DNA from: Massilia eburnea
GTDB lineage: Bacteria > Pseudomonadota > Gammaproteobacteria > Burkholderiales > Burkholderiaceae_D
Assembly: GCF_009720745.1 (NCBI RefSeq)
Contig: NZ_WNKX01000004.1
Coordinates: 253,421-317,420, forward strand
Length of the DNA stretch: 64,000 nucleotides
Direction: 5' to 3'
The notes under the pieces were generated by a model. It searched no databases. It had not been told where the DNA came from and saw nothing but the letters and a program-made list of their open reading frames with translations. Position numbers and translations under genes: made by a program. Shown here in pieces: positions 24,305 through 33,623 of the stretch (positions are counted from its first letter, which is position 1; each line of letters opens with the position of its first letter).

Positions 24305-26236
24305 ATGGGTAGCGATAACGAGGTAAACGACGTGCAAACGAACAGCCGTCGTCGATTCCTGGGTAAGAGTGCGGTGCTGGGCCTTGCAGGCGCCGGCGTG
24401 CTGGCGGGATGCAAGGAGAACGGTGCGGGGGCGCCTGGTTCTGCTTCGGCATCGGCGGCGGCTGCGGCGGGCAAATCCCACGGTGCCAGCAAGGCGCATG
24501 TGGAGCCGGGCCAGCTGGACGACTATTACCTGTTTTCCAGCGGCGGCCACTCCGGCGAGGCGCGCATCATCGGCATTCCTTCCGGGCGCACCTTGCGCCG
24601 CATCCCTGTGTTCAATATGGATCCTATGGTGGGTTGGGGTATCACCAACGAGTCCAAGGCCATCCTCGGCACCAAGCCTGACGGCAGCCTGAAATACACC
24701 ACCGGCGACACCCACCACGTGCACGGCTCCTACAAGGACGGCACCTACGATGGCCGCTACCTGTGGGTCAACGACAAGATCAACTCGCGCCTGGCCCGCA
24801 TCCGCATGGATACGATGGAATGCGACAAGATCACCGAACTGCCGAACGTGATGGGCTTCCACGGCACCTTCCCGGACAAGTGCGATCCGGTCGACAAGGC
24901 GATCAACCACACCACCCGCGTCTTCTGCGGCGCAGAATTCGCCATCCCGTTCCCGAACGATGGCCGCGACCTGGATGACCCATCCAAGTGGGGTTCCCTG
25001 TTCACCTGCGTGGATGCGGAAACCATGGCCGTGCGCTGGCAAGTGCGCGTGGACGGCAATATGGACCTGGTGGCCACTTCCTACGACGGCCGCTTCGCTT
25101 GCTCCAACCAGTACAACACCGAGAACGCCGCCGACCAGGCGGGCATGATGGCCGCCGAGCGCGATGCCTGCGTGTTTTTCGACGTGGCGCGAATCGAAGC
25201 CGCGATCAAGGCTGGCAAGTTCACCACTATCGGTTCCTCGAAAGTGCCGGTGGTTGACGGCCGCAAGGCTGCCAATGCGGATCCGAAGACTTCGGTGACC
25301 TGCTATGTCCCAGTCGGCAAGAACCCGCACGGTGTGAACGCTTCGCCGGACGGCAAATACATGGTCTGCTCGGGCAAGCTGTCGCCAACGGCCACCGTGA
25401 TCGAAGTGGCCCTGGTAGCCAAGTGGTTCGATGGCGAACTGAAAACAGAGCGAGATGCAGTCGTGGCGGAACCGGAAATCGGCCTGGGTCCATTGCATAC
25501 CGCGTTCGACGGCAAGGGCAATGCCTTCACCACCCTGTTCCTGGACAGCCAGATCGTCAAGTGGAACGTGGCTGCGGCGATCGCGCAGTTCAAAGGCGAC
25601 AAATCGGTCAAGGTCGTGCTGGACCGCGTGGACGTGCACTATCAGCCGGGCCACGGCTACGCTTCGATGGGCGAGACGAAAGAAGCGGACGGCAAGTACT
25701 TCAACTCCGGTAACAAGTTCTCCAAGGACCGCTTCCTGCCGGTCGGTCCGCTGCACAGTGAAACCGAGCAGCTGATCGACATCACTGGCGACAAGATGAC
25801 GATCGTCTCGGACCACACCGCCTATCCGGAACCACACGACGCGATCATCATGCGCCGCGATATCGTGAAGACGCGCCAGATTTACAACCTGGATGACTTC
25901 CCGAACAAGGTGACGGCGGATAATGCCGGTATTGAGCGCAAGGGCAACAAGGTGCATGTGCGCCTGATGTCCCAGGCGCCTGCCTTCAGCATGCCGGTCA
26001 TCAAGGTGAAGAAGGGCGACGAAGTCACAATCACGCTGACCAATCACGACAAAGTGGAAGACTTGACGCACGGCTGCGCGATACCGACCTTCAACATCAA
26101 CTTCATCGTCAACCCGCAGGAGACCAAATCGGTCACCTTCAAGGCTGACCATGCCGGTGCGTTCTGGATGTACTGCACGCACTTCTGCCACGCGCTGCAC
26201 CTGGAAATGCGCAGCCGCTTCCTGGTGGAGGCATAA
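24305..26236 (+). CDS. nosZ: Nitrous-oxide reductase, Tat-exported (clade I type)
   Basis: 643 aa. NosZ reduces N2O to N2 in the periplasm. The N-terminus has a Tat motif (SRRRFLGKSA) and hydrophobic stretch. The large seven-bladed propeller that holds the CuZ sulfide cluster follows, with its His ligands scattered (DTHHVHGSYKDG, GFHGTFPDKCDP, KNPHGVNASPDGK). The C-terminal cupredoxin domain holds CuA: CTHFCHALHLEM gives Cys624, Cys628, His632 and Met635. The residue often Trp between the cysteines is His here. It starts the operon, before nosR. Confidence 0.95.
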   Translation: MGSDNEVNDVQTNSRRRFLGKSAVLGLAGAGVLAGCKENGAGAPGSASASAAAAAGKSHGASKAHVEPGQLDDYYLFSSGGHSGEARIIGIPSGRTLRRIPVFNMDPMVGWGITNESKAILGTKPDGSLKYTTGDTHHVHGSYKDGTYDGRYLWVNDKINSRLARIRMDTMECDKITELPNVMGFHGTFPDKCDPVDKAINHTTRVFCGAEFAIPFPNDGRDLDDPSKWGSLFTCVDAETMAVRWQVRVDGNMDLVATSYDGRFACSNQYNTENAADQAGMMAAERDACVFFDVARIEAAIKAGKFTTIGSSKVPVVDGRKAANADPKTSVTCYVPVGKNPHGVNASPDGKYMVCSGKLSPTATVIEVALVAKWFDGELKTERDAVVAEPEIGLGPLHTAFDGKGNAFTTLFLDSQIVKWNVAAAIAQFKGDKSVKVVLDRVDVHYQPGHGYASMGETKEADGKYFNSGNKFSKDRFLPVGPLHSETEQLIDITGDKMTIVSDHTAYPEPHDAIIMRRDIVKTRQIYNLDDFPNKVTADNAGIERKGNKVHVRLMSQAPAFSMPVIKVKKGDEVTITLTNHDKVEDLTHGCAIPTFNINFIVNPQETKSVTFKADHAGAFWMYCTHFCHALHLEMRSRFLVEA

Positions 26237-26257
26237 GCCCGCAAGGGTGGTGAATCC

Positions 26258-28420
26258 ATGCTGTATCGTCTGATTACCCTGCTTGGGGCGCTGCTTGCGT
26301 TAGCGTGCGCGGCGCCCGCCTCGGCCACTTCGATGTACGACACCGTGCTCACGCCGGCGTTGATGAGTGGCCCCGATTTGTGTGCCGAAGCGCCATGCAG
26401 CGACGTGCTGCCTGCCGCCACGGTGTTCTCCAAGCGCAAAGGCGCGCCGGCCTATGTCGAAGGCTACGCGCTGGAGCAGGGCAAGCAGCAGCTGGTGGGC
26501 TATGTCTTCCTGTCTACGGACGTGGTGGATATTCCCGCCTACTCAGGCAAGCCGGTCGTCACCTTGATCGGCATGGATATCAAAGGTTTGATCAGCGGGG
26601 TGCGCATCCTGAAGCACTCCGAACCGATTTTGTTGGCGGGCATCCCCGAGACTGTGCTGACGAAGTTCGTCAAACAGTACTTCGGCAAACCCGGCGACGC
26701 CAAGCTGGAACTCGGCCTTGGACGTGATGGTGGTGATCTTGATGCGATCAGCGGGGCCACCGTGACTGCCATAGCCGAGAACCAGACCATTGCGCAAAGC
26801 GCGTATGAAATCGGCAAGCAGGTGGGCATCTTCAAGGGGATGGTCAAACCGCGCGCCCATTTCACGCCGCTGCGTGAACGTCTGGACTGGGCCGCGCTCG
26901 TGAAGGAGGGCGCGGTCCAGCACTTGCGCGTAGAAGGCGCGGATGTCGGCTTGCCGTCGAGCGGCAAGCCATATATGGACCTGCATTTCGGCTACCTGAA
27001 CGTGCCGACCGTCGGCATCAGCCTGCTCGGCGAACGCAATTACGCGAGCCTGATGCAGGACCTGAAAGAAGACGAGCACGCGATCTTCATCATTGGCACC
27101 GGCGTGGAATCGTTCAAGGGCTCCGGCTTTGTGCGCGGCGGTATCTATGACCGCATCCAGGTGCGGCAGGATGCCGACCGCTTTACCTTCCGCGATACCG
27201 ATTACCGTAACCTCTACCACCTGGAGCCGGCCGATACGCCGGAATACCAGGAATCCGCGATCTTCATTGTCCGTTCGGCCAATTTCAACCCGGCCTGGCC
27301 GTGGCAATTGAGCCTGCTGGCCAATAAGCTGGACATGCAGACCCACAGCAAGGTTTTCGTGCACTTCGATGAAGAGTACTGGACGCCGGCCCGCTACCTG
27401 GAAGGGGGCCGCCCGAAAGTGGAGCGTCCGGTGCCGGCGTGGAAGTCCGCCTGGCTGGCACGCAAGGGCGAGATCGCCTTGTTCGTGCTGTTGCTGCTCG
27501 CCACCGCAGGCCTGTACGCTCAGCGCGACCGCCTGGTGCGCGCATCCAGCCGCAAGAGCAAGCCGCTGATCAGCGTTCCGCGCACCGTCCTGTGGGCGAC
27601 CGCGGTCGGCTTCTTTGGCCTGTACCTGAAGGCGCAGCCATCGATCACGCAGGTGATGACGTGGTTCCACTCGCTGATTTACCAATGGAAGTGGGAACTG
27701 TTCCTGTCCGACCCGTTCATCTTCATCTTCTGGTGGTTCATGGTAGTCACCGTGGTGCTGTGGGGCCGCGGCCTGTTCTGCGGCTGGCTGTGCCCTTTCG
27801 GCTCGCTGCAGCACCTTGCATATAAGGCCGGCACGCTGATCGGCCTGGGGCGCTTCCAGGGGCTGCTGCCAAAACGCGTGCACGACAAGCTGAAATGGGT
27901 GAAGTACGGCGTATTTGCGGTGCTGGTAGGGGTGTCCTTCTATTCGATGGAACTGGCCGAGCACCTGGCGGAGATTGAGCCATTCAAGACCACCTTCCTG
28001 GTGGGCTTGCTGAATCGCGGCTGGCCGTTCGCCGCTTTCGTCGCGGTCATCCTTGGCATCTCGATCCTGAGCGAGCGTCCGTATTGCAAATACATTTGTC
28101 CGCTGGGCGCGGGCTTGGCTGTGCCGAGCTTTTTCCGCCTGTTCGGACTGAAACGCAAGCAGGAATGCGTGACCTGCACCGCCTGCGCCAAGGGTTGCGG
28201 CTCGCACGCCATCGACGCACAGGGCCGAATCGACCAGAAGGAATGCCTGCTTTGCCTGGACTGCATGGTGATGTACTACGACGACCATGCCTGCCCGCCG
28301 CTGGCCAAGGAGCGCAAGACGCGCGAGAAGAATGGCCAGCCGCTGACGCCGATCAATGAGCGCGGCTACTTCATTCCGCTGGAAACACTGCGCAATGAGC
28401 TGAAAAGGAAGGCAGGGTAA
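26258..28420 (+). CDS. nosR: NosR, membrane electron donor/regulator of N2O reduction
   Basis: 720 aa. A signal segment (MLYRLITLLGALLALACA) leads into a periplasmic FMN-binding domain with the flavinylation motif SGATVTA (~166-172), whose Thr is the expected FMN attachment point for the NosX/ApbE protein of this operon. Several membrane segments follow, including a W-rich polyferredoxin core (CGWLCPFGSLQ, YCKYICPLGAG). The cytoplasmic C-terminus holds two [4Fe-4S] motifs (CVTCTACAKGC and CLLCLDCMVMYYDDHACPP). NosR passes electrons toward NosZ. Here it follows nosZ rather than preceding it. Confidence 0.95.
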   Translation: MLYRLITLLGALLALACAAPASATSMYDTVLTPALMSGPDLCAEAPCSDVLPAATVFSKRKGAPAYVEGYALEQGKQQLVGYVFLSTDVVDIPAYSGKPVVTLIGMDIKGLISGVRILKHSEPILLAGIPETVLTKFVKQYFGKPGDAKLELGLGRDGGDLDAISGATVTAIAENQTIAQSAYEIGKQVGIFKGMVKPRAHFTPLRERLDWAALVKEGAVQHLRVEGADVGLPSSGKPYMDLHFGYLNVPTVGISLLGERNYASLMQDLKEDEHAIFIIGTGVESFKGSGFVRGGIYDRIQVRQDADRFTFRDTDYRNLYHLEPADTPEYQESAIFIVRSANFNPAWPWQLSLLANKLDMQTHSKVFVHFDEEYWTPARYLEGGRPKVERPVPAWKSAWLARKGEIALFVLLLLATAGLYAQRDRLVRASSRKSKPLISVPRTVLWATAVGFFGLYLKAQPSITQVMTWFHSLIYQWKWELFLSDPFIFIFWWFMVVTVVLWGRGLFCGWLCPFGSLQHLAYKAGTLIGLGRFQGLLPKRVHDKLKWVKYGVFAVLVGVSFYSMELAEHLAEIEPFKTTFLVGLLNRGWPFAAFVAVILGISILSERPYCKYICPLGAGLAVPSFFRLFGLKRKQECVTCTACAKGCGSHAIDAQGRIDQKECLLCLDCMVMYYDDHACPPLAKERKTREKNGQPLTPINERGYFIPLETLRNELKRKAG

Positions 28421-28424
28421 AGCC

Positions 28425-29687
28425 ATGAGTGTTCTCAGGGTTTGCGCGGCCGTACTGGCCGCGATCCTGGCGCCGCCCGGGCAGGCCTACGTGCGGCAGG
28501 TGCATCCCGGCGAATCGATTGCCGAGGCCATTCGCCAGGCGCATGCCGGCGACACCGTGCAAGTGATGGCTGGCACGTACAACGAACGCCTGGTGATCGA
28601 CAAGCCGCTGCAGCTGGAAGGTGTGGGCAAGCCGACCATCGCCGCCGGCCATGCGGGCGATGTTATCCGCGTGAAGGCGCAGGACGTGGCGATCCGCGGC
28701 CTGATCGTGCGCGATAGCGGCACCGACCTGGGCGCGCAGAATGCCGGCATCTACGTCATGCCGGGTTCCCACCGCATCGTCATCGCCAACTGCGACCTGG
28801 TGACCAACCTGTTCGGCATCTGGGTCGAGCAGTCGCGTGGCGCGCTCCTGCAGGACAACCTGGTGGTCGGCCGGCGCGACATGATGTCGCAAATGCGCGG
28901 CAACGGCATCCAGGTCTACAACACCGACGACACCCAGGTGATCGGCAACACCATCAGCTACGTGCGCGATGGCATTTACGTCGATTATTCGCGTCATGCC
29001 ACCTTCCGCGGCAACGAAATACACGACGTGCGCTACGGTACGCACTACATGAACACCCACGACAGTACGTGGGAAGGTAACACCGTGCGGCAAAGCCGCG
29101 GCGGCCTGGCGCTGATGGAAGTACGCAACCTGACCGTGCGCAACAACGTCGCCTGGGGAAACGAGGACCACGGCATCATGCTGCGCACGATCCAGGACTC
29201 GGTTATCGAAAACAATATCGTGGCCGGCAACGGGCGAGGCTTCTTCATTTATGACGCCGAATTTAATACCTTGCGCGGCAACCTGGTGATCGGCAACCGC
29301 ACCGGTGTGCACCTGACGGCCGGATCGAGCAATAACGCAGTGGATGGAAACGACTTTATCCACAACGCCGAGCAGGTCAAGTTCGTAGCCTCGAAGGACG
29401 TGGAGTGGGGCCGCAGCCAGGGCAATTACTGGAGCAATTACAGCGGCTGGGACCAGGACAACGATGGCTACGGCGACGTGCTGTACCAGGCCAACGACGT
29501 GGTAGACCGCCTGCACTGGCAATACCCGCTGCTCAAGCTCCTGCTTAGCAGTCCGTCCGTACAAACGCTGCGCTTCGTGTCGCGGCAATTCCCATTGCTG
29601 CGCGCGCCAAGCGTGGTCGACAAGCACCCGCGCATGCAGCCGTGGCACACAGATTGGAGGAAATGGCATGGACGACAAGCTGATTGA
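28425..29687 (+). CDS. nosD: NosD, periplasmic beta-helix copper-site assembly protein
   Basis: 420 aa with a signal peptide (MSVLRVCAAVLAAILAPPGQAY). It is built of right-handed parallel beta-helix (CASH/PbH1) repeats, seen as recurring stretches such as NTISYVRDGIYVDYS, NEIHDVRYGTHYM and NNIVAGNGRGFFIYD. NosD works with the NosF/NosY ABC complex to build the CuZ site of NosZ. The gene begins 5 bases after nosR and its end overlaps nosF by 20 bases, which implies translational coupling. Confidence 0.93.
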   Translation: MSVLRVCAAVLAAILAPPGQAYVRQVHPGESIAEAIRQAHAGDTVQVMAGTYNERLVIDKPLQLEGVGKPTIAAGHAGDVIRVKAQDVAIRGLIVRDSGTDLGAQNAGIYVMPGSHRIVIANCDLVTNLFGIWVEQSRGALLQDNLVVGRRDMMSQMRGNGIQVYNTDDTQVIGNTISYVRDGIYVDYSRHATFRGNEIHDVRYGTHYMNTHDSTWEGNTVRQSRGGLALMEVRNLTVRNNVAWGNEDHGIMLRTIQDSVIENNIVAGNGRGFFIYDAEFNTLRGNLVIGNRTGVHLTAGSSNNAVDGNDFIHNAEQVKFVASKDVEWGRSQGNYWSNYSGWDQDNDGYGDVLYQANDVVDRLHWQYPLLKLLLSSPSVQTLRFVSRQFPLLRAPSVVDKHPRMQPWHTDWRKWHGRQAD

Positions 29688-30588
29688 CTTGCGCTCCGTG
29701 GGCAAGCGCTATGGCGCGCTGCAGGCGGTCGATGGAGTCGACCTGGCGGTGGGGCGCGGCCGCATGGTCGGCCTGATCGGACATAACGGCGCCGGCAAGA
29801 GCACCTTGTTCAAGATGATGCTTGGCTTGCTGGAGCCGACTGCCGGCGAGGTGCGCATCTGCGGCGTCCGCACCGGTGACGGCGCCTTCCGCGACGTTCG
29901 GCGCAGGATTGGCTACCTGCCTGAGAGCTTCGTCGCCTACGACAACCTGACCGGCATGGAGCTGCTGCACCTGTTCGCCGACCTGAAAAAGGTAGCGCGC
30001 AGCGCCTGCGGCAATGTGCTCGAGCGTGTCGGCCTGTCGGCTGCAGCAGATCGCCGGGTCGGCGGCTATTCCAAGGGCATGCGCCAGCGCCTGGGGTTCG
30101 CCCAGCTGCTGCTTGGCGCGCCGGAACTGGTGTTCCTGGACGAGCCAACCAATGGGCTCGATCCGGACGGCATTCACGACTTTTACCGCATCCTGCACCA
30201 GCTGCGCGCCGAGGGGGCGACCATCGTCATCACATCCCACATCCTGGCGGAAATCCAGGAGCGCGTGGACGAACTTGTGATCCTGAGCGGGGGACGTATT
30301 GCCGCGCAGGGTACGCTGGCGCAGCTGCGCGCCGGCGCCGCCATGCCCGCGGAGTTTCGCCTGGTGGCGCGTGCGGGCGGCGCCGGGCGCGTGATCGCCG
30401 CGCTGCGCGGCCATCGCGTGCAAGTCGAGAGCGACTGCATCCGCGTGCCGTGCGAGCCGTGGCAGAAGATGCAGATGCTGCAGTTGATTTCGACTTTGGG
30501 CGATGCCATCGACGACCTGGCAATCCACGAACCGTCGCTGGAAGACCTGTTCTTCGGCATGGGAGGCCGCCATGCGCGCGCAGCTTGA
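29668..30588 (+). CDS. nosF: NosF, ABC ATPase for CuZ assembly
   Basis: 306 aa. Walker A is GHNGAGKST (38-46), the signature region is YSKGMRQRLGFAQ (~132-144), Walker B is LVFLDEPTNGLDPDG, and the switch His is in VITSHILAE. It pairs with the NosY permease to power transfer of sulfur or copper components to NosD for the NosZ cluster. It overlaps nosD at its start and nosY at its end (17 bases). Confidence 0.93.
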   Translation: MDDKLIDLRSVGKRYGALQAVDGVDLAVGRGRMVGLIGHNGAGKSTLFKMMLGLLEPTAGEVRICGVRTGDGAFRDVRRRIGYLPESFVAYDNLTGMELLHLFADLKKVARSACGNVLERVGLSAAADRRVGGYSKGMRQRLGFAQLLLGAPELVFLDEPTNGLDPDGIHDFYRILHQLRAEGATIVITSHILAEIQERVDELVILSGGRIAAQGTLAQLRAGAAMPAEFRLVARAGGAGRVIAALRGHRVQVESDCIRVPCEPWQKMQMLQLISTLGDAIDDLAIHEPSLEDLFFGMGGRHARAA

Positions 30589-31396
30589 CTGGTCGGCGGC
30601 CCGGACCATCGCCGCCCGTGAATTCCGCGACCGCCTGCGCAACCGCTGGGTGCTGGCGGTGGCGCTGGTGTTTGCCGTGTTCGCGCTAGCCATTGCCTGG
30701 TTCGGCATGGCCCAGCAGGGCAGTGTGGGTTACCGCGGCATCGACGTCACCATCGTCAGCCTCTCCAGCCTTGTCACCTACCTCGTACCGCTGATTGCGC
30801 TGCTGCTCGGCTACGACGCCATCGTGGGCGAGCGCGAACGCGGTTCGCTGGAGCTGTTGCTGTCGATGCCGATCACGCGCTTCGAACTGCTGCTGGGGAA
30901 GTTCGCTGGACTCGCCGCAGCGCTGGCTGTATCCACCGCGCTGGGATTCGGGGCGGCCCTGCTGGCGCTGTCGAACGAGCTCGATGGGCGCGACGCCATG
31001 CATTTCTTCAGCTTTGCCGGCAGCGCGCTCCTGCTCGGGCTGGCCTTCCTCAGCATGTCCCTATGCCTGTCCGTGCTGGCGCGCAACCGCATCGGCGCCA
31101 GCGGCCTGGCGATCGGGCTGTGGTTCCTGTTCGTGCTGGTCTTCGACATGGTGTTGATGGGCGTCCTGGTCCTGTCCAACGGCGCGCTTGGGAGCAGCGT
31201 GTTCGGGGCCTTGCTGATGCTGAACCCTGCCGACGTATTCCGCCTGCTGAATATCTTCAGCTCCGACCAGGTGCAAGGCTTGTACGGCCTGGCCACCGTG
31301 ATGCCGGAGCAGATGACCAGCCCGGCGCTATTGGCTGGCGTGATGCTGGCCTGGATCGCCGTTCCCTTTGCCGTTGCCAGCTGGAGATTCAAATGA
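30572..31396 (+). CDS. nosY: NosY, ABC permease for CuZ assembly
   Basis: 274 aa. The start at 30572 has a GGAGG site; a longer frame from 30503 lies inside nosF. About six hydrophobic segments follow an Arg-rich N-terminus (TIAAREFRDRLRNRW). The loop GYDAIVGERERGSLELLLSMP is the ABC-2-type coupling region. It forms the membrane half of the NosFY transporter. Its stop overlaps the nosL start as ATGA. Confidence 0.92.
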   Translation: MRAQLDWSAARTIAAREFRDRLRNRWVLAVALVFAVFALAIAWFGMAQQGSVGYRGIDVTIVSLSSLVTYLVPLIALLLGYDAIVGERERGSLELLLSMPITRFELLLGKFAGLAAALAVSTALGFGAALLALSNELDGRDAMHFFSFAGSALLLGLAFLSMSLCLSVLARNRIGASGLAIGLWFLFVLVFDMVLMGVLVLSNGALGSSVFGALLMLNPADVFRLLNIFSSDQVQGLYGLATVMPEQMTSPALLAGVMLAWIAVPFAVASWRFK

Positions 31397-31899
31397 CATT
31401 CAATCGCAATGCCGCCGCCATCACTGCGTTGCTGTTGCTGGCCGCTTGTGGCGATGCCGCGCGCTCACTGGCCGCCGGGGAACCGGGCGACGACGCAGTC
31501 TGCGCGCTGGACGGCATGAGCATCAAGGATTATCCCGGTCCCAAGGCGCAAGTAGTCTTCAAGGATGGCCACATCGATTACTTCTGCACCCTGGCTGAAC
31601 TGTTTGAAGGCGCGGATGTCCGGCACGCCGGCGCCAGCTTCGTGCAGGACATGGGCCAGGCTGACTGGAACAGGCCGCGCGGCCATTGGATTGCTGCCAA
31701 TACTGCCTTTTATGTGCTCGATAGCCGGGCCCAGGGGGCAATGGGGCCGACGATCGGTACTTTCGCGCGCCAGCAGGATGCGCAGGCTTTCGCTGCGCGT
31801 GAAGGCGGCCGTGTTCTTGATTACGCGCAGGTGCAGGCGGCCATGCGCGCATCGAGCACAAAGCCAGTGCACGAAGCGCACGACGACTCCATGCGCTGA
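31393..31899 (+). CDS. nosL: NosL, outer-membrane-type copper chaperone lipoprotein
   Basis: 168 aa. The start overlaps the nosY stop (ATGA). The lipobox LLAAC places the lipidated Cys at 19. CALDGMSIKDYPGPKAQVVF carries the Cys and Met that bind Cu(I) in NosL, and YFCTLAELFEG follows. NosL delivers copper to apo-NosZ in the periplasm. The C-terminal tail is His/Asp-rich (EAHDDSM). Confidence 0.9.
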   Translation: MTFNRNAAAITALLLLAACGDAARSLAAGEPGDDAVCALDGMSIKDYPGPKAQVVFKDGHIDYFCTLAELFEGADVRHAGASFVQDMGQADWNRPRGHWIAANTAFYVLDSRAQGAMGPTIGTFARQQDAQAFAAREGGRVLDYAQVQAAMRASSTKPVHEAHDDSMR

Positions 31900-31934
31900 A
31901 CAATTTTCACCACCAACCCATAAGGAAGACAACC

Positions 31935-32252
31935 ATGAAAGCATCAATGATTATTGCCGTCGCCGCCGCCATCCTGGCGCCGGCCGCCATGGCCGCCGCA
32001 CCTGCAGCCAAGGGGGGCATCAGCGGCGAGAAGATCTATTCCGCCAACTGCGCCTCCTGCCACGGCGCCGGCGTTCTCGGCGCACCGAAGTTCGGCGACA
32101 AGGCGGCATGGGGCCCGCGCGTCAAGCAAGGCAAGGAAGTGCTCTATACCCATGCCCTGAACGGCTTCAAGATGATGCCTCCTAAGGGCGGCAACCCAGG
32201 CCTGAAAGACGACGAAGTGAAGGCTGCCATCGATTACATGGCCAAGAGCTGA
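31935..32252 (+). CDS. Small periplasmic cytochrome c (c5/c555-like), probable NosZ electron carrier
   Basis: 105 aa. A signal peptide (~1-25, ending AAAPAAKG) is followed by haem motif CASCH (C39, C42, H43) and a distal Met in GFKMMPPKGG (M80/M81). The size and the GVLGAPKFGDKAAW segment fit cytochrome c5-type proteins. Its place between nosL and nosX suggests it shuttles electrons to NosZ, though NosR can also do so. A GGAAG ribosome site lies about 10 bases before the ATG. It overlaps nosX by one base (TGATG). Confidence 0.88.
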   Translation: MKASMIIAVAAAILAPAAMAAAPAAKGGISGEKIYSANCASCHGAGVLGAPKFGDKAAWGPRVKQGKEVLYTHALNGFKMMPPKGGNPGLKDDEVKAAIDYMAKS

Positions 32253-33313
32253 TGATGCAGCGCCGACGGCTGTTGGCTTGTGCCGCCCTGCTGCCGATGC
32301 TGGCGGCTTGCGCAGGCAAGGACGAAGTGCATCATGTGCGAGGCCACGTGTTCGGCACGCAGGTGGAGGTCAGCATTTACGGTCCTTCCGAGGAAGAGGC
32401 GCAGCGGCAGGGCGCCGCCGTATTGCGCGAATTCGACCGCCTGCACCACAAGTACCACGCCTGGCAGCCAAGCCAGCTGACGGCGCTGAACGATGCCATC
32501 GCACGCGGCGAGCCGTTCGAAGCGGACGAGGAAATGGTGGGGCTGCTGCGCTCCGCCGCAGAATTGTCCGCCCGTTCGGGCGACACCTTCAACCCCGCCA
32601 TTGGACGCCTGATCCGCTTGTGGGGTTTCCAGAAAAACGATATCGGCGCCGGCGGCCCGTCGTCGTCGGACATCGATCGCCTGGTAAAGGCCAATCCGCG
32701 CATGGCGGACCTGCATTTCGACGGCCACCGCATCACCAGCAGCAACCGCAGCGTCATGCTCGACCTGGGCGGCTACGCCAAGGGTTATGCGCTCGACCGT
32801 GCGGCGCAGATATTGCGCCAGGCGCGGGTCAAGGCGGCGCTGGTCAACGTAGGCGGCAACATGATCGCCCTTGGCCAACCCGGCGCACGCCCCTGGACCG
32901 TCGGCATCCGCGATCCGCGCGGCCCTGATACGGTGGCGCGGGTTGCTTTACACGACAACGAGGCGATCGGCACCAGCGGCGACTATGAACGCTATTTCAT
33001 GAAGGATGGCAAACGCCACGCCCACATCATCGATGCCCGCACCGGGCAGACCGTGGACCTGGTGGCATCCGTCACCATCATCACCTCCGGCGGAGCCGAT
33101 GCTGGGCTGCGTTCGGACGGCAACTCCAAACCGCTGTTTGTGGTCGGTCCGCAGGGCTGGTGCGAGATGGCGCAACGCCTGGGACTGAAGGAGGCGATGC
33201 TGATCGATGCCCAGGGCAAGGTGTATGCTACGCCTGCCATGATGGCACGCACCTACCAGGAAAGCAAAAATGGGGAATCTGTACGAGGATGCACTGCCGC
33301 CCGCAACGGGTGA
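32252..33313 (+). CDS. nosX: NosX, ApbE-type FAD:protein FMN transferase
   Basis: 353 aa. Periplasmic lipoprotein or signal-anchored form: RRR at 4-6 and MLAAC with Cys at 20. The ApbE fold shows GTQVEVSIYGP, FNPAIGRLIRLWGFQ, the FAD/Mg-binding region VMLDLGGYAKGYALDRAAQ and HIIDARTGQTVDLVASVTII. ApbE enzymes attach FMN through a phosphoester to a Thr in SGAT motifs; NosR of this operon carries SGATVTA. It follows the cytochrome gene directly and its last 44 bases overlap the cupin gene. Confidence 0.92.
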   Translation: MMQRRRLLACAALLPMLAACAGKDEVHHVRGHVFGTQVEVSIYGPSEEEAQRQGAAVLREFDRLHHKYHAWQPSQLTALNDAIARGEPFEADEEMVGLLRSAAELSARSGDTFNPAIGRLIRLWGFQKNDIGAGGPSSSDIDRLVKANPRMADLHFDGHRITSSNRSVMLDLGGYAKGYALDRAAQILRQARVKAALVNVGGNMIALGQPGARPWTVGIRDPRGPDTVARVALHDNEAIGTSGDYERYFMKDGKRHAHIIDARTGQTVDLVASVTIITSGGADAGLRSDGNSKPLFVVGPQGWCEMAQRLGLKEAMLIDAQGKVYATPAMMARTYQESKNGESVRGCTAARNG

Positions 33314-33590
33314 GCGCTTTGATACGCTGCTATCCCACCGGGGGCTGGTCATTGAACGGATCGTCAGCACGTCGAAGATCGAATCGCAGCGGTATGTGCA
33401 GGAGCAGGACGAATGGGTGGTGCTGCTGACTGGCGAAGCGCTGCTGGAGGTCGCGGGGCGCGCAGTGCCGCTGCGCGCCGGCGACTACCTGTTCCTGCCT
33501 TCGCGCACGCCGCACACGGTGCTTCGGGTTTCCGATGGCGCCATGTGGCTGGCTGTGCACTTGCACGGCGCTGCCGTTTCACCTGCCTGA
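33270..33590 (+). CDS. Small cupin-domain protein at the end of the nos operon
   Basis: 106 aa. The start at 33270 lies inside the end of nosX, with an AGGAAA site upstream, so it is probably translated by coupling. One cupin barrel: motif 1 region around YVQEQDEWVVLLTGEALLEV and motif 2 PSRTPHTVLRV with a metal-ligand-like His. The first cupin motif lacks the usual paired His (EQDEW instead), so metal binding is uncertain. The function is unknown; its position suggests a link to N2O reductase maturation or redox sensing. Confidence 0.75.
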   Translation: MGNLYEDALPPATGERFDTLLSHRGLVIERIVSTSKIESQRYVQEQDEWVVLLTGEALLEVAGRAVPLRAGDYLFLPSRTPHTVLRVSDGAMWLAVHLHGAAVSPA

Positions 33591-33623
33591 GCCCCGGCGC
33601 CAGGCGAAACGCAAGCGTCTATT

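Noticed and set aside
24257-26200. A 647-codon minus-strand open frame opposite nosZ, plus similar long frames opposite nosR, rpoD, nrtA and rhlE.
   Set aside because: High-GC coding DNA often leaves the opposite frame open; these have no domain or ribosome site, and the sense genes are certain.
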